From positions 124,001 through 188,000 of the forward strand of contig JAYKXP010000013.1 in the NCBI GenBank assembly GCA_037176845.1: a stretch of DNA of 64,000 nt. Reading direction: 5' to 3'. This document shows, one piece after another, positions 12,179 through 24,300 of the stretch (the stretch's first letter is position 1; each line of letters begins with the position of its first letter). The notes beneath the pieces were generated by a model that was given only the letters and a program-made list of their open reading frames with translations, did no database searches and was not told where the DNA came from. The position numbers were made by a program, and so were the translations under genes. This DNA comes from Paramarasmius palmivorus (lineage: Eukaryota > Basidiomycota > Agaricomycetes > Agaricales > Marasmiaceae).

Positions 12179-15100
12179 ATGTCGCTTATAGAAAGTAACC
12201 AAGCCGCCAGAAGGTACACCTTGTTTCGTTGTATTTTTTCACTGGTTCTTACCGCTAGCAGTAGGGACAGGGACAAAGACGCCGAGTCGCTCGAATTCAG
12301 AATCAAAGGCAAGGGCTACGCTTTCCTCTGGCTCGTATTTAACTGATACCACTCAGATCTCAAAATTGTGGGGTTACCAGCTTCAAGGAGGAAGAAACTC
12401 GTCATAATCATTCGGGTTCCACACGAAAGTAAGGACAGAGAATACCGCACCGACACAGAAACAATTGGAAACGGCGGGTGTTCGATTAATTTACTCGTGT
12501 ATGTTCTTCTCCCTACTACAATGTCTAGATATTTTTCGATTGACTTTTGCGCATTTTTCCGTCAGGCAAGCAAAATTAAACTCCGGCATGTTGTTATTCG
12601 AGGCTTATCGGTATCATATGCTTCGGTCCAACGCACTCCTGGCCATTCTTAAAGTCCCAATTAGTGACTTCTCTCCTGGCTGTGCTGGTAAGCATTGATA
12701 TCGATTCCTGTTCAAGTATTCTAATAAAATTAATGTGCTCAGAACTCCAAAGGGAAATGATAATCCATAGAAGAAAGTACATCAACCATCATTTCGAGCT
12801 ATCGATCAAGACGGAGCACTTGGCATTGCCGCCAGATTCCCTTACACCAACCATTACATCATCACCCGCCGTCCATTTAGAGCAGGACAGTCCTCACAGA
12901 GATTCTCAAGATTGTGCTAGGAAGGGAGACGATGCTCGACCCAGCGCGGAATCCGAGATTGGAAATACACAAGAAAAACCCCATCAGCGATTAGATCGAT
13001 CTATCGATGGGGTCGACGCGAGACTCGCTGATTTTTCAAGTTCCTCAATATCATCCTTGACTACCGCACCCCACGCCACCCAGACAAAAAACCTTACCAC
13101 GTCAATCGCCAACAACGGTTCTCGAGGTCATGTTGTCGAGGAAGAGAAGGCTCCACATATTATGGTATCCGAGATGGACGCGTTCAGTACACAAGAGGAG
13201 ACACAACAGCAAACCGATCGACTTGCTCATGATGTCAATGCAATGCTTGATCGTCCTGCGAGCGCACCGGCTTCACTGTCAAATACCTTGCCCCTTGACA
13301 TCCATACTGAAGGCCACCCGCCTCCCAGCATCAATGATGATTCCGTTGCAAGAGTACATGAAGAGCTAGCTAAATTTGGCGACGAGATGGAGATGCACAG
13401 GGCTCAAACCAAAAGACGACAGCGTATATATGAGGCTACTGACGCCGTTATTGAGGTGCTAGATAAGCTGTCGGAGGTAATAGGTTTCAACAACAGTGTT
13501 TGGCACATTATTGACTTTGACTCTCTCATCATAGGTACATGAAATCGCCCGTGCTGCTTCTATTGTCGTATCTGGGATCTATCGTGTAGGTTATGTTGTT
13601 TTGGAGACGCTCATTCATGTTCAACTGAATGACTCATGTTAATTCAGGTGATAAAAGCAAAACACGAGCAGAATGAAGCAATAGTCACCCTATACGATGT
13701 TATGATAGAAACGTTCAAACTTGCAGTAGACAAAGAGGCACTAAAAAACCAAGGCTATTTCACAAAGCTCTTCAACGAGATTGTCCGGCAATCAGAAGAA
13801 TGCTATGTGTTCCTTTCAAATCATATGTTCCAAGGGTATCTCCGTCAGTACCTCACTAGGACTATCAGATGGCATACTCAAAATCACAATTTCAGGTCAG
13901 GTCTTAGATCTCTGGAACACACCGGCAAAAATAGCAGAGTTCAAAGCCGCTTTTGAGCAACTCAAGAAGCGATTTGTTGAAACTCAGATAGAGTTCACAG
14001 CTGTGACCATCATAAACACACAAAAGGCCATTGAATCTTTGGGTGAGTTACCTTCATAGTTGTGTAGTGTGTCATTTTGAAAGCATGCAACACCAGAACG
14101 AGAGAGAACACTTCGTCCTCTCCAGCCTTCCGAAAGACTTTTGGGTCCCAAGTGTCACTGTCTGCCAGGAACTCGTCGTTCGTCGCTCTCAGCAATACTG
14201 AACTGGTGCTTCCATGGGGAGCAGTCCATCCTTTGGATATCGGGTATTGCTGGCTGTGGAAAAAGCTCGCTGATTGGTACCCTTCACAACACCTTGTCAA
14301 CATTAGGTTTCCACAGCCGCCTAGCCGCCTTCATCTGTTTTGACCGGAGTGCATACAATACTGCTGGAGAGTTTGTTAGGGCTCTAGCCTTTCTACTTGC
14401 AGGCTTTGATGAGCGGTTTAGCAAGCCAATTGCAGAAGTTGTAGCACGGAGTCGTCACATTGCTCAGAACACCGATCTCAATACCCAGGTTGAGGAGCTT
14501 TTAATAAATCCTCTCCAAGGGTTGAGCGATGAAATTGCCAAAGAAGGTCGCATTGTTGTCCTTGTTGACGGAATTGACGAATGCTCCCGCTCCGACCAAG
14601 TGGAAGCCAATTTTCGTGGACAGCTTTTAGAGCTGTTCGCAAATGACAAATTCGCATTACTTCCGTTCCTGCGTTTCGTACTTGCAAGTCGCCCAGAGGA
14701 AGACATTGTGGCCTATCTCCAAAATCTTGTTCACATTCATCACTTCCCACTCGATCACACCTCAGACGAAACCCGTCAGGATATCAATTACTTCCTAACA
14801 AAATCATTCGAACAACATCCATCCTTACGTGTGCTAGATCATGCCATCAAAATCTCTGCTGTCGAGAAATTAGCAGAACATGCCAGTGGTCTATTTGTTT
14901 GGGCAGCCACTGTCATCGGCTTCATCAAGGAAAATGCTGTGCAGCGTCTGAAGGTCTTCACAGAGAATGAGCCACCCAAGAATGCCTTACATGCCCTAAC
15001 AGTTCTGTACGAGACTGCCCTCAACTCTCTCGTGAATGAACAGGGGGACAACGACATCAGAAAGAATATTTGCATGGCATTGGTTTTGATCATGGTGATC

Positions 15101-16184
15101 CCTTTGACTATTGAATGCACTATTCCCATCCTCCATGGCCTTTCCAACCATGTAGACCCTGAAAATAATCCAGACATAGTTGGTGCCTTCCACAAACTCC
15201 GTAGCCTTGTCACTGAGGAGAATGAGATGTACCAACTTCTTCACAAATCATTTGATGATTTCTTGACATCAAAGGATCGGGCTGGCCATTGGTATATTGA
15301 TATGGAGAAGTATGAAGCAATTTTGTATGAAGCTATGATCACATGCACCATGGATCACCTTGATAAGGCCAACAAGGAACTCCCAGAGGCACTCTCATCT
15401 GATCTATATCACTATGCAATAGATGGGCCACAGCTTGGTGCAATGCAAGACTTATCCCTCTACCAGAGCCTTCAGCAAAAGCTGGAAAGGTTTTTACTGG
15501 GATATGTGGTACGTTGGCTACGTTCTTTTGATGATGATCTCGCCAAGGAGGGAGGTTGGTCAGTTCAGAGGCAATTTGGTGAGGAATGCCATTCACAGGT
15601 AGCTTCCCTTACATTCAAGGAGACATTTTCTGACAATGTTTTCAGGCTGAGAAACTCCAGCATGACTCTGAATTCATGCAAAAAGCATGGCTTGGTGCAT
15701 CCCGGCTAGAATCCTTTCCCTATGGCTTCAAAATTGGCATCAAAGACTTTTTCAATATCATGCTATATGACGCTGCACTGGCTGGAAAGGTCACCAAGAC
15801 AAATGCCAATGACCAGCATGCTTTGGAATGGGAGGTCAACAATATCTACATGTCTGTCTTTGTTCAGATGGCTGGTGGATCAAATGTCTATGAGGAAATT
15901 GTTGAGGTACTGGACAAGGTGCGTAAAGTCAGATATTGGGTATGGCATTTCTCACTCATTCCTCATGACAGAAAGCTATTCCCCCAGTGGTATCATTGAG
16001 TGTGGAGATGGAGATGCCAATAAGGATTGTGAGTGAGGGAAGGATTAGGATGAGGACTCATTCTGTAAAGGCAGGGAAAGAAGCATCTACAAAGGAGTTC
16101 ATTGAATGGGGGTACAAAGAGGGTAAATGGGTTCCAATTGAGGAGCCTCAGAATCGAGATTGGCAGGGACATGTCGAAAGATAG
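12179..16184 (+). CDS. C2-like/NACHT NLR protein, paralog 1 (11 exons, about 1,154 aa)
   Basis: STAND-type NTPase; fungal NACHT proteins are known as signal-sensing switches in non-self recognition and cell death. Hand-spliced exons: 12179-12213, 12259-12308, 12357-12498, 12566-12687, 12743-13476, 13535-13585, 13648-13843, 13896-14042, 14097-15598, 15646-15918, 15972-16184; all phases agree. Residues about 15-120 form a C2-like domain (LEFRIKDLKIVGLP, LVIIIRV, MLLFEAYRYH). A Ser/Thr/Gln-rich linker of about 200 residues and a helical stretch with IVTLYDVMIET follow. The NACHT domain has Walker A GIAGCGKSS, Walker B VVLVDGIDECS and the sensor LASRPEED. There is no WD, ankyrin or TPR repeat tail: a conserved helical domain ends the protein. 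Intron 12309-12356 is GC-AG and must be removed because read-through hits a TGA. The acceptor of intron 1 is ambiguous by 3 nt. I see no defect. It is convergent with the unrecognised gene at 16.9-18.5 kb. Confidence 0.85.
12309..12356 (+). other. GC-AG intron of NLR paralog 1
   Basis: Begins GCAAGG and ends ACTCAG, 48 nt, after the first base of a codon in the C2-like region. Reading through meets an in-frame TGA in TTTAACTGA. The same position in paralog 2 also carries a GC donor (31450). Confidence 0.7.
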
Positions 16185-16893
16185 TGAATTTGACCCTGTA
16201 TATATGTCATTCTGTGTACAAAGCTGTATACATGTGGTTGTCATTCTGGAATTATACCATCTCCCTCGCTCCACACACATCCCAAGTATCCTATGCACAC
16301 CCCTTATCCTATCCTCCTCTGAAGCCCAACTGATGCCCACAAAGTGTGTCATGAATAACTGACTCAATATAAGAGGTGCCGGCGGGCATAATGACCCTAG
16401 TAGGGAAGGACACGTCAGACTTGGAGCCAGATGATGAGAGTATATTCACCCACCGACATATGCCTGTAACCCTGTGATACTATCTCTCCTTTTCCCTGGA
16501 TCGCCTGCAAAGAATGTTGGATCTTGGTACTTTGTGAGAATCTGTGCATTGGCAGATTGACAACTTGTTCAATCGAGGTTCGTCAGTTGCGGCAGTAGAT
16601 GAACCAAGCATGAGATGGCTATGGTTGAGGGAAGTGCGAGGCCAGAGTCTCAATGTCATCCGACAGCCATGCTAAGCAGAGGTGGAGGATATAGTAGGAA
16701 CGGGATTGATGTCGGTGGAGCTGACAGGGTACCGAGATTTGCAGAGGACCTCATGTAGAGAGGCATGGTAGAATCTGGATGGGCTGTTCAGAGAGCCCAG
16801 AGTCAAGAGCCGCAAGATTAACGTTGCAGTCATAAGTAATTGACTGCTAGTACAAAAGAGCTAAGTCACGTACCTTTCCCTTGCGAGTAGCTG
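16185..16893. other. 3' flank of NLR paralog 1, containing an empty retroelement site
   Basis: There is no gene here. The sequence aligns with 34995-35606 followed directly by 38186-38330, that is, with the second block minus its retroelement. The point matching the insertion lies near 16770 (CATGGTAGAATCTGGATGGG versus GCTGGGTACAATCTTGACGGG). It separates the 3' ends of two convergent genes. Confidence 0.7.
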
Positions 16894-18542
16894 CTAACCA
16901 TTTACATAGCCTCGGAATATCCTACGAACCCCTGTAATCCCAGTCCTCTCTGATTTCCTCCAACACCCTTGGTATTCAAGTGGGTGTAGGGCGAGTTTGG
17001 AGGAAAGGATGCCGATGGTCATATTTGGCGGAAGTTGAGGAGGGCACGTTGAAACTTTGGTAGTAGGCAGTGTTGCAGATAAGACGCTCATAGAGGTGCG
17101 CCGTGTATTTTCCAACCTTGATCAAGGAGCTGTAACTAGGGAAAGAGAGATTGAATCATTGAATGAATGGTTCCGTTCAACGTTATCGGCATGAGCGCTT
17201 ATCGTGACAAAATTTTCATCACACCATACCACGTGGCTCTTCCTTTCAACAACGTCCATCGTCGCTCCACTTTTGTTCACCTCCGCTCGTTCTTTGCGTC
17301 TTTTCTATGCGTAGGCTATTCAGCTTCCGCTCCGTGTTCTACCTAACACGTATCATCTCAGACCTCGCCATTCCATGTCGTCCACCACATCCGCCGGATC
17401 GATTTTGAAGCGTGCACCATTACGCGTCATGTCAGCTGCAATAGGGCTCATGTAGAAGGATTTTTGGACTACAGCGAGCTTTCGATCCACTCCTCCGGTC
17501 TCTGGTGTTATTTTTGGATCTTGCTACAACCAAGGTGCTGTGTTCAGGGGTGCTACTCTAGTGCTCTGATCTGAGGTAGTGGAATTCGTATTGGCTGGTA
17601 AAGATGGAAGGTGCGTACTCTTCATCTTTGCTTTCGGCACATTTTTGACCCACCTATCTAGCCTCCTCCCCAAGACATCCACCTCTATGGCGTAGTCAGC
17701 ATAACTCAACCTTGTCAACCCATATCTGTCCTGCGCGAAACCAACAGATCTGTCACCTTCCCCTGCTACCGAAACAAAGGACAACCCATAGAAGACCTCG
17801 CCATATGGATTAGCAACGCTCAACACACTACAGAAATGCCCTTTCCAGTGCTTTATGAGGCACACTTGCCAAACGTTCCGTGACCCAAACCTACCCACCT
17901 ATAACTCGCAACCTCTGGCAAAGGCGACAACTTGGACGGCTCAACATGGTCAATTCCACTGGGTTGTACCTACACCCTCCTGCACCTCGTATCTCCTTCC
18001 CCTTCCGACCCTTTTGCCCCGTCCACAGTGTCATATTAGCTTCCACGTCACCAACCCCAACTATCGACACCCGAAAAGTAATCGTCCCTTTGCCATCCTC
18101 GTCCGCTAAACACTTCCTAATACCTCTTTAGAGCATCCACTGGCTGTGTTCAGCACCACCGAACACATCCCACGCCTATCATCCCTGCCACGCATACCCC
18201 CAACCTACCTCCCCTTTCGACAACTTCCCGATACACTACGACCGGCGGATAGAAGGCTAAAGCAGCTTTAAACATACCCCAACAGGCTCCTGCAATCCCC
18301 CGGGCATATGGAATGTGGTTGCCGATGCCGGTCCATCCGTAGGTTTGACCTTCGAGGAGAAGGTATGTCAACTTCATTTTACGGTCGACTTGGCAGCTGC
18401 TAAGCATCTTTTGGGTGTTCATAGGCTTGGTTTGAGGCCGGGAAAGAACACGTTCAGTGTATTTTGGCGTAGACGTCAGGGTGATGAAGTCCTGTGGGTA
18501 TCGTTGGCAGCTGTGGACAAAGGAAAGAGGGCTGCTAGCCAT
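16894..18542 (-). CDS. unrecognised multi-exon gene, convergent with NLR 1 (copy 1)
   Basis: Coding-like exons in order on the minus strand: KYTERVLSRPQTKPMNTQKM..HLLLEG-like start, YGLSFVSVAGEGDRSVGFAQDRYG and DYAIEVDVLGRRLDRW, DPKITPET..VQKSFYMSPIAADMTRNG, then VVWCDENFVTISAHADNV and a short final part. The same exons in the same order occur at 38.3-39.8 kb, and substitutions between the copies mostly keep these frames open. That is why I treat it as a gene, though I cannot name its family. Compared with copy 2, the start codon has become ACG; an in-frame ATG 21 codons upstream (18542) could replace it. Exon borders are not fixed, and a TAG/intron-acceptor ambiguity precedes the DPKITPET exon. 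It may be decaying. It is co-duplicated with its NLR neighbour. Confidence 0.45.
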
Positions 18543-18656
18543 GATCTTTCACAAGAGGAATATATGCATACTCGATTTCCGAACACTAGAAGTTACGAAA
18601 AGATGTTATATGATTGCGATATGTCTATCATAACATGGGTTTAGTACAACATATGT

Positions 18657-19600
18657 TTACAACTCCGCGTGTAGAAGTACCGAAGATTGTGAATATCGAA
18701 CCATCAACTGAAGACGATCTCGTGTCCGTCTAGCTTTTCCTTTCCCTCCATACTCCAGACGTTGAGACCACCAAGTGTCAATAGTTGACGCGACGAGGTA
18801 GCACGAACTGAGAGCGATAATAGGAAGTGTCGTGACAGGTACAGGACCTTGACAAGCACGAGCATCGACATTCGCCAATAGCTCGGGTTGTGAACGTGTA
18901 AACATTCATTTGTAGATCTATCAGGGAATGAGTAAGTGAGTGATCACGAAACGAAGTAACTCATACCTCTGGCTTGAGGTAGCCTCCTTCAGACGCACTT
19001 CTTCCTTTTCCAACCATAATCATAGTCCTATAACACCAATACGCGGCCCTACGCCAGTCTTTACGAGACAGAGGACACCTATAAGTACCAGGGTTCTTCG
19101 GCGTTGAACGGTCGGCACCGCCGAGGTAATACAAGTACTTGGAACATGCTGGGTGTGTGGTGATGATGGGTGAACCAAAGAGCGTGAAGATGCCATGGTT
19201 GTCCGAGGCTCTCCGATACACTCGAGCGAGCAATTGGTTGGAAAGCAGTCTTCCGAGCGATGGCGTGAAAGGGTACCTTCGTGATGGTGCTGGGTAAGAA
19301 CCAGGGCGAAGGTGTGAGGAGAGACCTGTAAGAAGGCGTTGTAGGGTTGCTGATAGGGTGATGTAGTTGACGCGTTAAAGGAATGATGAGTGTATATTGT
19401 GAATGTTTGACGTGGGTGAAGTATTGTAGAGAACGGCGTCAGATATAGCTGACAGGATGGCATCTCTGACTACAGAGTTATCCCTATCCACTGCAATGTC
19501 AACAACGCCGAGGAATGAGACCAGCTGGACTTACCCTCCAAGTTGCTCCTCGTATCCCTGCCTCTAGTGATCAAGTCCAGCACGGCTCCGACACTCCATC
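18657..19600 (-). pseudogene. minus-strand coding-like exons, family unknown
   Basis: Two exon-like frames: 18961-19233 (ends YWCYRTMIMVGKGRSASEGGYLKPEV at a GT donor) and 18657-18905 (ANVDARACQGPVPVTTLP..CYLVAST). The first resembles the exon at 20.5-20.7 kb (GWAYRMCRAKALGDGKESGYL..), so it is probably another member of the decayed family that fills units B and C. It has no neighbour that fixes its role, and no complete model could be built. Confidence 0.3.
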
Positions 19601-21080
19601 GCAAGCTTGGTTGACTGCTAAATCAAAAGAACGGTCAGGCAGAGATTGGAGAACAGTAGCATCGAGAACTTACCAGGTCGCAACAATAACACCTCGATAA
19701 CACCGCACCGATCGAATCACCATACAAGAGACAACACTGTTTGCAGGCTAGAAAACATCAGTGAAGGCAGGTATCGAAAGGAAGGTGAACTAACGTACCT
19801 CGTCAATGAGCTGTTGGTTTGCTATGCTTTTCTGGAAGATGTCTTCGGTGATTCTTGATAATTGCGTAGGCAGAGAACACTTGAAGTAACAGATGTTTCG
19901 GTTACAGTTTCAGGACTTTGGGCGAGTGAAAGCAGATAGCAGACCGACGAGATCTGACCTGTATCGATGTAGTGCCGGCGCTGGGTTGTTGACACTGAGT
20001 AAGAAGTCAGTACGATGTCCATATCAAAGAAAATAGGATTTACGTCGAGCCAAACCTTCCCGGCCTCTATACGCCCCATGATCCCTACTCCTGGCGGCGA
20101 AAACCACGCAACATCATCAGCGAATGTATCGGGTATAATGATAGCCAGTAGGCACATCAAACCGGAGTGTTTGCTAAGCTACGGAGAGTCAGAACGCAAA
20201 ATCTTCCGCATAGACGGGTCAACGCACCATGATAGAAGCATAGACTTTGGCCTGTGATAGAGGCAGCATGGTCGTGAACCACTTCTCCCCTTTGTAGTCC
20301 CGGCGGTAGCTCTCGAAGGGAGCGAAAGCGACGAAACCCCGAGGTAAAAACTGAGGCACTTTCTCCAGAATCGTTGGATGTTGGTGGGCGGCATGGGACA
20401 AGTTACACTGTCGAAGGCTTGGTAATATGAGAACTGCGTAGGCTGTAACCAAAGGTGAGCATTTAGATGGTACTATTGAGTCAGAATATGCTTACCAGCC
20501 GTTCAGGGTAAAGCTCTTGGATCTGCCCAAGTATCCGCTTTCTTTTCCATCACCTAAAGCCTTCGCACGGCACATCCTATACGCCCAGCCTACCAAAACG
20601 GGATTCATTGTCGCGTGGTTGTTATTGTAGAAGGAACACGGAGGCGGGAGCCACGCCCTAGATCCCACGGAGGACGATGCAGAAGTTTCTTGTTGAAAGG
20701 TATGCATACCAGCGTAAGGAGTGGCCTTGGGCTGAAGGAGGCTGACAGATGTAGGTGTGTATGAGTGTGGATGTTGAGTTATACGTCGAGGTAGCTATGG
20801 CTGCTCGGTGCTGGTTAGGGGATGGAGGGGGAGGGGGGGGCAAAAGATTGTTGGGTGTCAGACCGTGTTGAGATGAACCACTGGCGTGCGATGGAGTATC
20901 GTCAATCATATAGCGGTGAGCGGGGTTGACCAATGGCTAGGGCTTTCAGGGGGAAGGAGTGGGGTCGTTGTCAGCTTCAGCGGCAGTATAGGGTTACTAG
21001 AGGGTGGTTCCTTAGCCATTAGAGGACAAGTGAATGAGACGTGGAAGGAGGAAATAGCGGAACTCACCAGATACTTAATG
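19600..21080. repeat. repeat unit C1 (counterpart of C2 at 27.78-29.4 kb)
   Basis: Matches unit C2 in order: 19625/27773 (AAAGAACGGTCAGGCAGAG), 20050/28180, 20300/28590, 20500/28790 and 20860/29120. The minus strand carries exon-like pieces that end in splice donors. One ends GDGKESGYLGRSKSFTLNGW before GTAAGC. The next contains ILEKVPQFLPRG and FAPFES. The next has ADDVAWFSPPGVGIMGRIE and KVWLD. Substitutions keep the same frame in the second copy for some of these (ILEKVPQFLPRG versus LEQIPHSVPLG), which suggests a former protein-coding family. The family was not recognised. Confidence 0.6.
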
Positions 21081-21320
21081 CATCATGCTCCCGGAGAATT
21101 TCCAACCATCCATCCACCTTGAAATTCTCGGAATACGTATATTTCTCTCATATAACGCCGCTCGTAAAGTCTTCCGGGCATAAGTTCCCTGTGAAATGTC
21201 GATATCACTGAGGTCGTTGTTGGTGAAGAGTCCGAAAAGAGTCGATTTGTCATAGAGCAAGTTGGGGTTAGGGTCAAATTGAGCGCCATCAATTGACGCC
21301 GTCTTTTGTCCCATCACATC
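21075..21320 (-). pseudogene. DPNP-type first exon, copy 4
   Basis: The frame reads TASIDGAQFDPNPNLLYDKS, FTNNDLSDIDI and ends WMDGWKFSGSMMH followed at once by a TAA. The splice donor used by copies 3 and 6 lies 11 nt later, so this copy lost its junction. It is very similar to copies 1 and 6. It marks the joint between units C1 and B. Confidence 0.5.
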
Positions 21321-24300
21321 ATGACCTCTACTTTTTTCCACCACCGATTCATCCTTCGCTAGCTGACCAGTGCGTCTTGGAAGCCAATGTAAGTTGTAAA
21401 TAGCACTACCCCTCAATACCATAGCTTTTCTTGCCTCTTCTAGCTCAGAAGCAGGTTCAATATCTATGGACATAGCTCGAATGCGTGCAGAGGGCTGCCA
21501 ATAGACGGCGTGGATAGAAGTAGGTTGAACGAAGCGTGCATCTGTTGAAGGTATAAGGTGAGCCCTGGGATAACCTTTTCCTATGAACCCCACTGAGTTT
21601 CACATGTATATTCAGGACCCGCTATATTGTATCTGTGCGCCAAATTAAAATCATTTATCTAATACGGACAAGGAAACGACTCTCTGGCCCCTATTGAAAT
21701 TGTTTTTTCCCATTGAATTTTCAATGCCTAGCCCGTCCCCGAAAGAGTGTGCAGTTGATCTACCGCGCAACATCTACCTAGAGAAAGCTAGTGAGACTAG
21801 GTAGCACCCGGAAATTAACCACCAGGTTCCCCTTTCGTAAACCTTTCACCCGCTCAGAGTGAATCATTTACCAGGCTTGGTTCTATGAGAAGGCAAGTAC
21901 TCCGCTTCACTGGACAGGTTTTTTGTTAGGCTTCTCATACTCGGATAACAGGATGATTTACCGATTTTATATTCGACAACCTCTAAGCATACCAGATGCT
22001 TCTGTTAAAGTGCTCGCTGTTGGAAAGAGGTAAGTTCGCTCCGTCATCTCATCGCACAAAGAGAGAATCTGAATTGATTATGAGCAAGTCCGCCAAATGC
22101 TCCAAATTTCAGTTCCTTACTTCCGGCTCATGGATCTTCGCAGATATGGCCGAACTGAAAACGCTCACCTCTTAAGCCTTCATCTCGGGAGCTTCAGAGA
22201 CTATATCTACTCTAATTCCTCTTTACGAAGTGTGATTGCGCCATAGAGGTGATGAATGTGCAGTTTTCATATACTATGTATACCTAATTATTAGGCATCC
22301 CATGCTCCGTTGAACACTCGTGTTGAATATCTAGTACGGCCCTTGATTCGACGACATGTGGGTCTAAGCAGCACGGGAACTCGTCAACGATCCCACAAAG
22401 CTGGTCTCATGTACTGCTCAGTTTTGTTTAAAATCACTTCGATATCGGCGTAGAGATATCATTCTAGGCTATTCGAGGGGTGTACAAGTCAATACTGAAT
22501 ACCTGGTATCAACAACTTTCGGAGTACTGATTAGTTATCAACGGCAAGGATTGCGCTATCAAAAATTCGGAACGATGGAGTTTAGGTAGCACGGAAGTTG
22601 TATCAATTGCAGTTCGTCCCGCTCCCCCAGACCAAGGACGCCAGCAATATCATCACATTTCCAAAATATGGAGGCTGGTTACTGACATGCTTGGCCGCCT
22701 TGGATATCCCGAACTTGGTCCAAACGGCGCTTAGCTGGAACTTGTCACTTCAGGTGGCAAGTATGTACTTTTATTAGACAGCAATTGATACAGATCATAG
22801 GGTGCGATCTCCATTCCATTGAACGTAAACTCTTTGACCCTATACATCATGTTTCTCTGCAAAAAAGAGAAGTCAGTAAAAGCTCAGACCGAAAAGATGA
22901 TGTGCACATACTCTACGTTAGAAACCTCACCAACTCCTGAATCTCTGAGAGTATCCTTCTACCCATCCCAACGCCAACTTCTGGCGGAAGAGACCAACAA
23001 GCACTCTCGGGGTCCCAAGAACAGTAAATGGCTCTGATATGCGACAAAAATCCTGGTTGTATTTACTTGAAGACCTCGAAGTTACGATTGGATGACCTCC
23101 GCGCGCTACAACGATTGAAGAGGCGTATGTAGATCGAAGTTGCAAGCAGCTTCGGCAGCTGCAGAGAAGAGTGGTGTCCCAATGAATTCTATACATAGCA
23201 TCAGCTAGAGTGGTATATGAGTCGAATGCAGTGTAACGGAAAAGACGGATAACGCACCTTGATGTTGATCCTAGCGATAAGCGCTCGTCCTTGTTTTCGA
23301 ATCGAAATCTTTGTGCGTACCAAAGCCGGCGACACGCTAAAGTACCCGTTTCGATGCCAAGAGATGACCTTGAGATGCTGGTTGGATGACGAGCAAGATC
23401 TTGGGTCTGGCGCGTGAAAAGAATCAATATAGAGGGGTCATGTTGCAAGCCTAAAATGGGCTCACCGCTCGCCGGGAGAGGATGCCCATTCTAGGCCTCA
23501 GTATTTCATATCCCTTCTCGATATCATGTCGTATCTCCTAAATAACCTCGAACACATTAACAAGTTTTCATTCTTCATGATACCAAAGGGTTCCCGTACA
23601 CAATATTATACGTTACATTGCAGGCGTCTTCTCAACGAATAACGACTTCCTTCTGAATTCTGTGATATTCTTGGAGGCGGGGATGATAACGATATCATGA
23701 ACCACCTCGCCTTCTATATGCGCTCTACGACGCTGATCGTAGAAAGAAGTCAGAATCGCGGCTATACCGAATAAGGCAGCACTTACATTGACAGCCCGAG
23801 CTCCGACCTAGCGCCTCGTACGCTCTTTCCTTGAGCATCAAACCCACTATTTGGACCCAAATATGTGTGGATATATTGTCTTGAACGAACTGACATCTGG
23901 ATGATACTTCGGCCTGCGCATATTGACTATTAAGGCGATGTTCCGGTGTTGTAGACGTCCAGGTGCCATAGTAAAAGTGATTTCTACGGCGTTAGAGGAA
24001 CCGAATAGCTGGTGAGAGGTATGACCAAGGTATGACAGGAGTTGACAGACCCAGGGGCGAACGGTCATGTACTTCGGTCTTGATTCTTCAATCGTTGGGC
24101 GGCACTAAGATAAGAGCGGTTAGGACGTGATAATTGGTGTATAAACAGATAGGTGCACCACGATGGAAGCGGATACTTGGACCTCGGATATGCAGAGCCA
24201 GCCCAGTCGTGAACTGCCTCCTGCTGCTAGCTCCTGCAGTCCGAACGATAACTCTTGCCAGGAATGAGTCAAGACTATCGCCGGTGTCGAAGGTAATCAT

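Noticed and set aside
20815..20845. G-rich run as a regulatory quadruplex
   Set aside because: On the coding-like strand it is a proline codon run in a decayed exon, and the counterpart near 29110 has lost it; there is no evidence of function.
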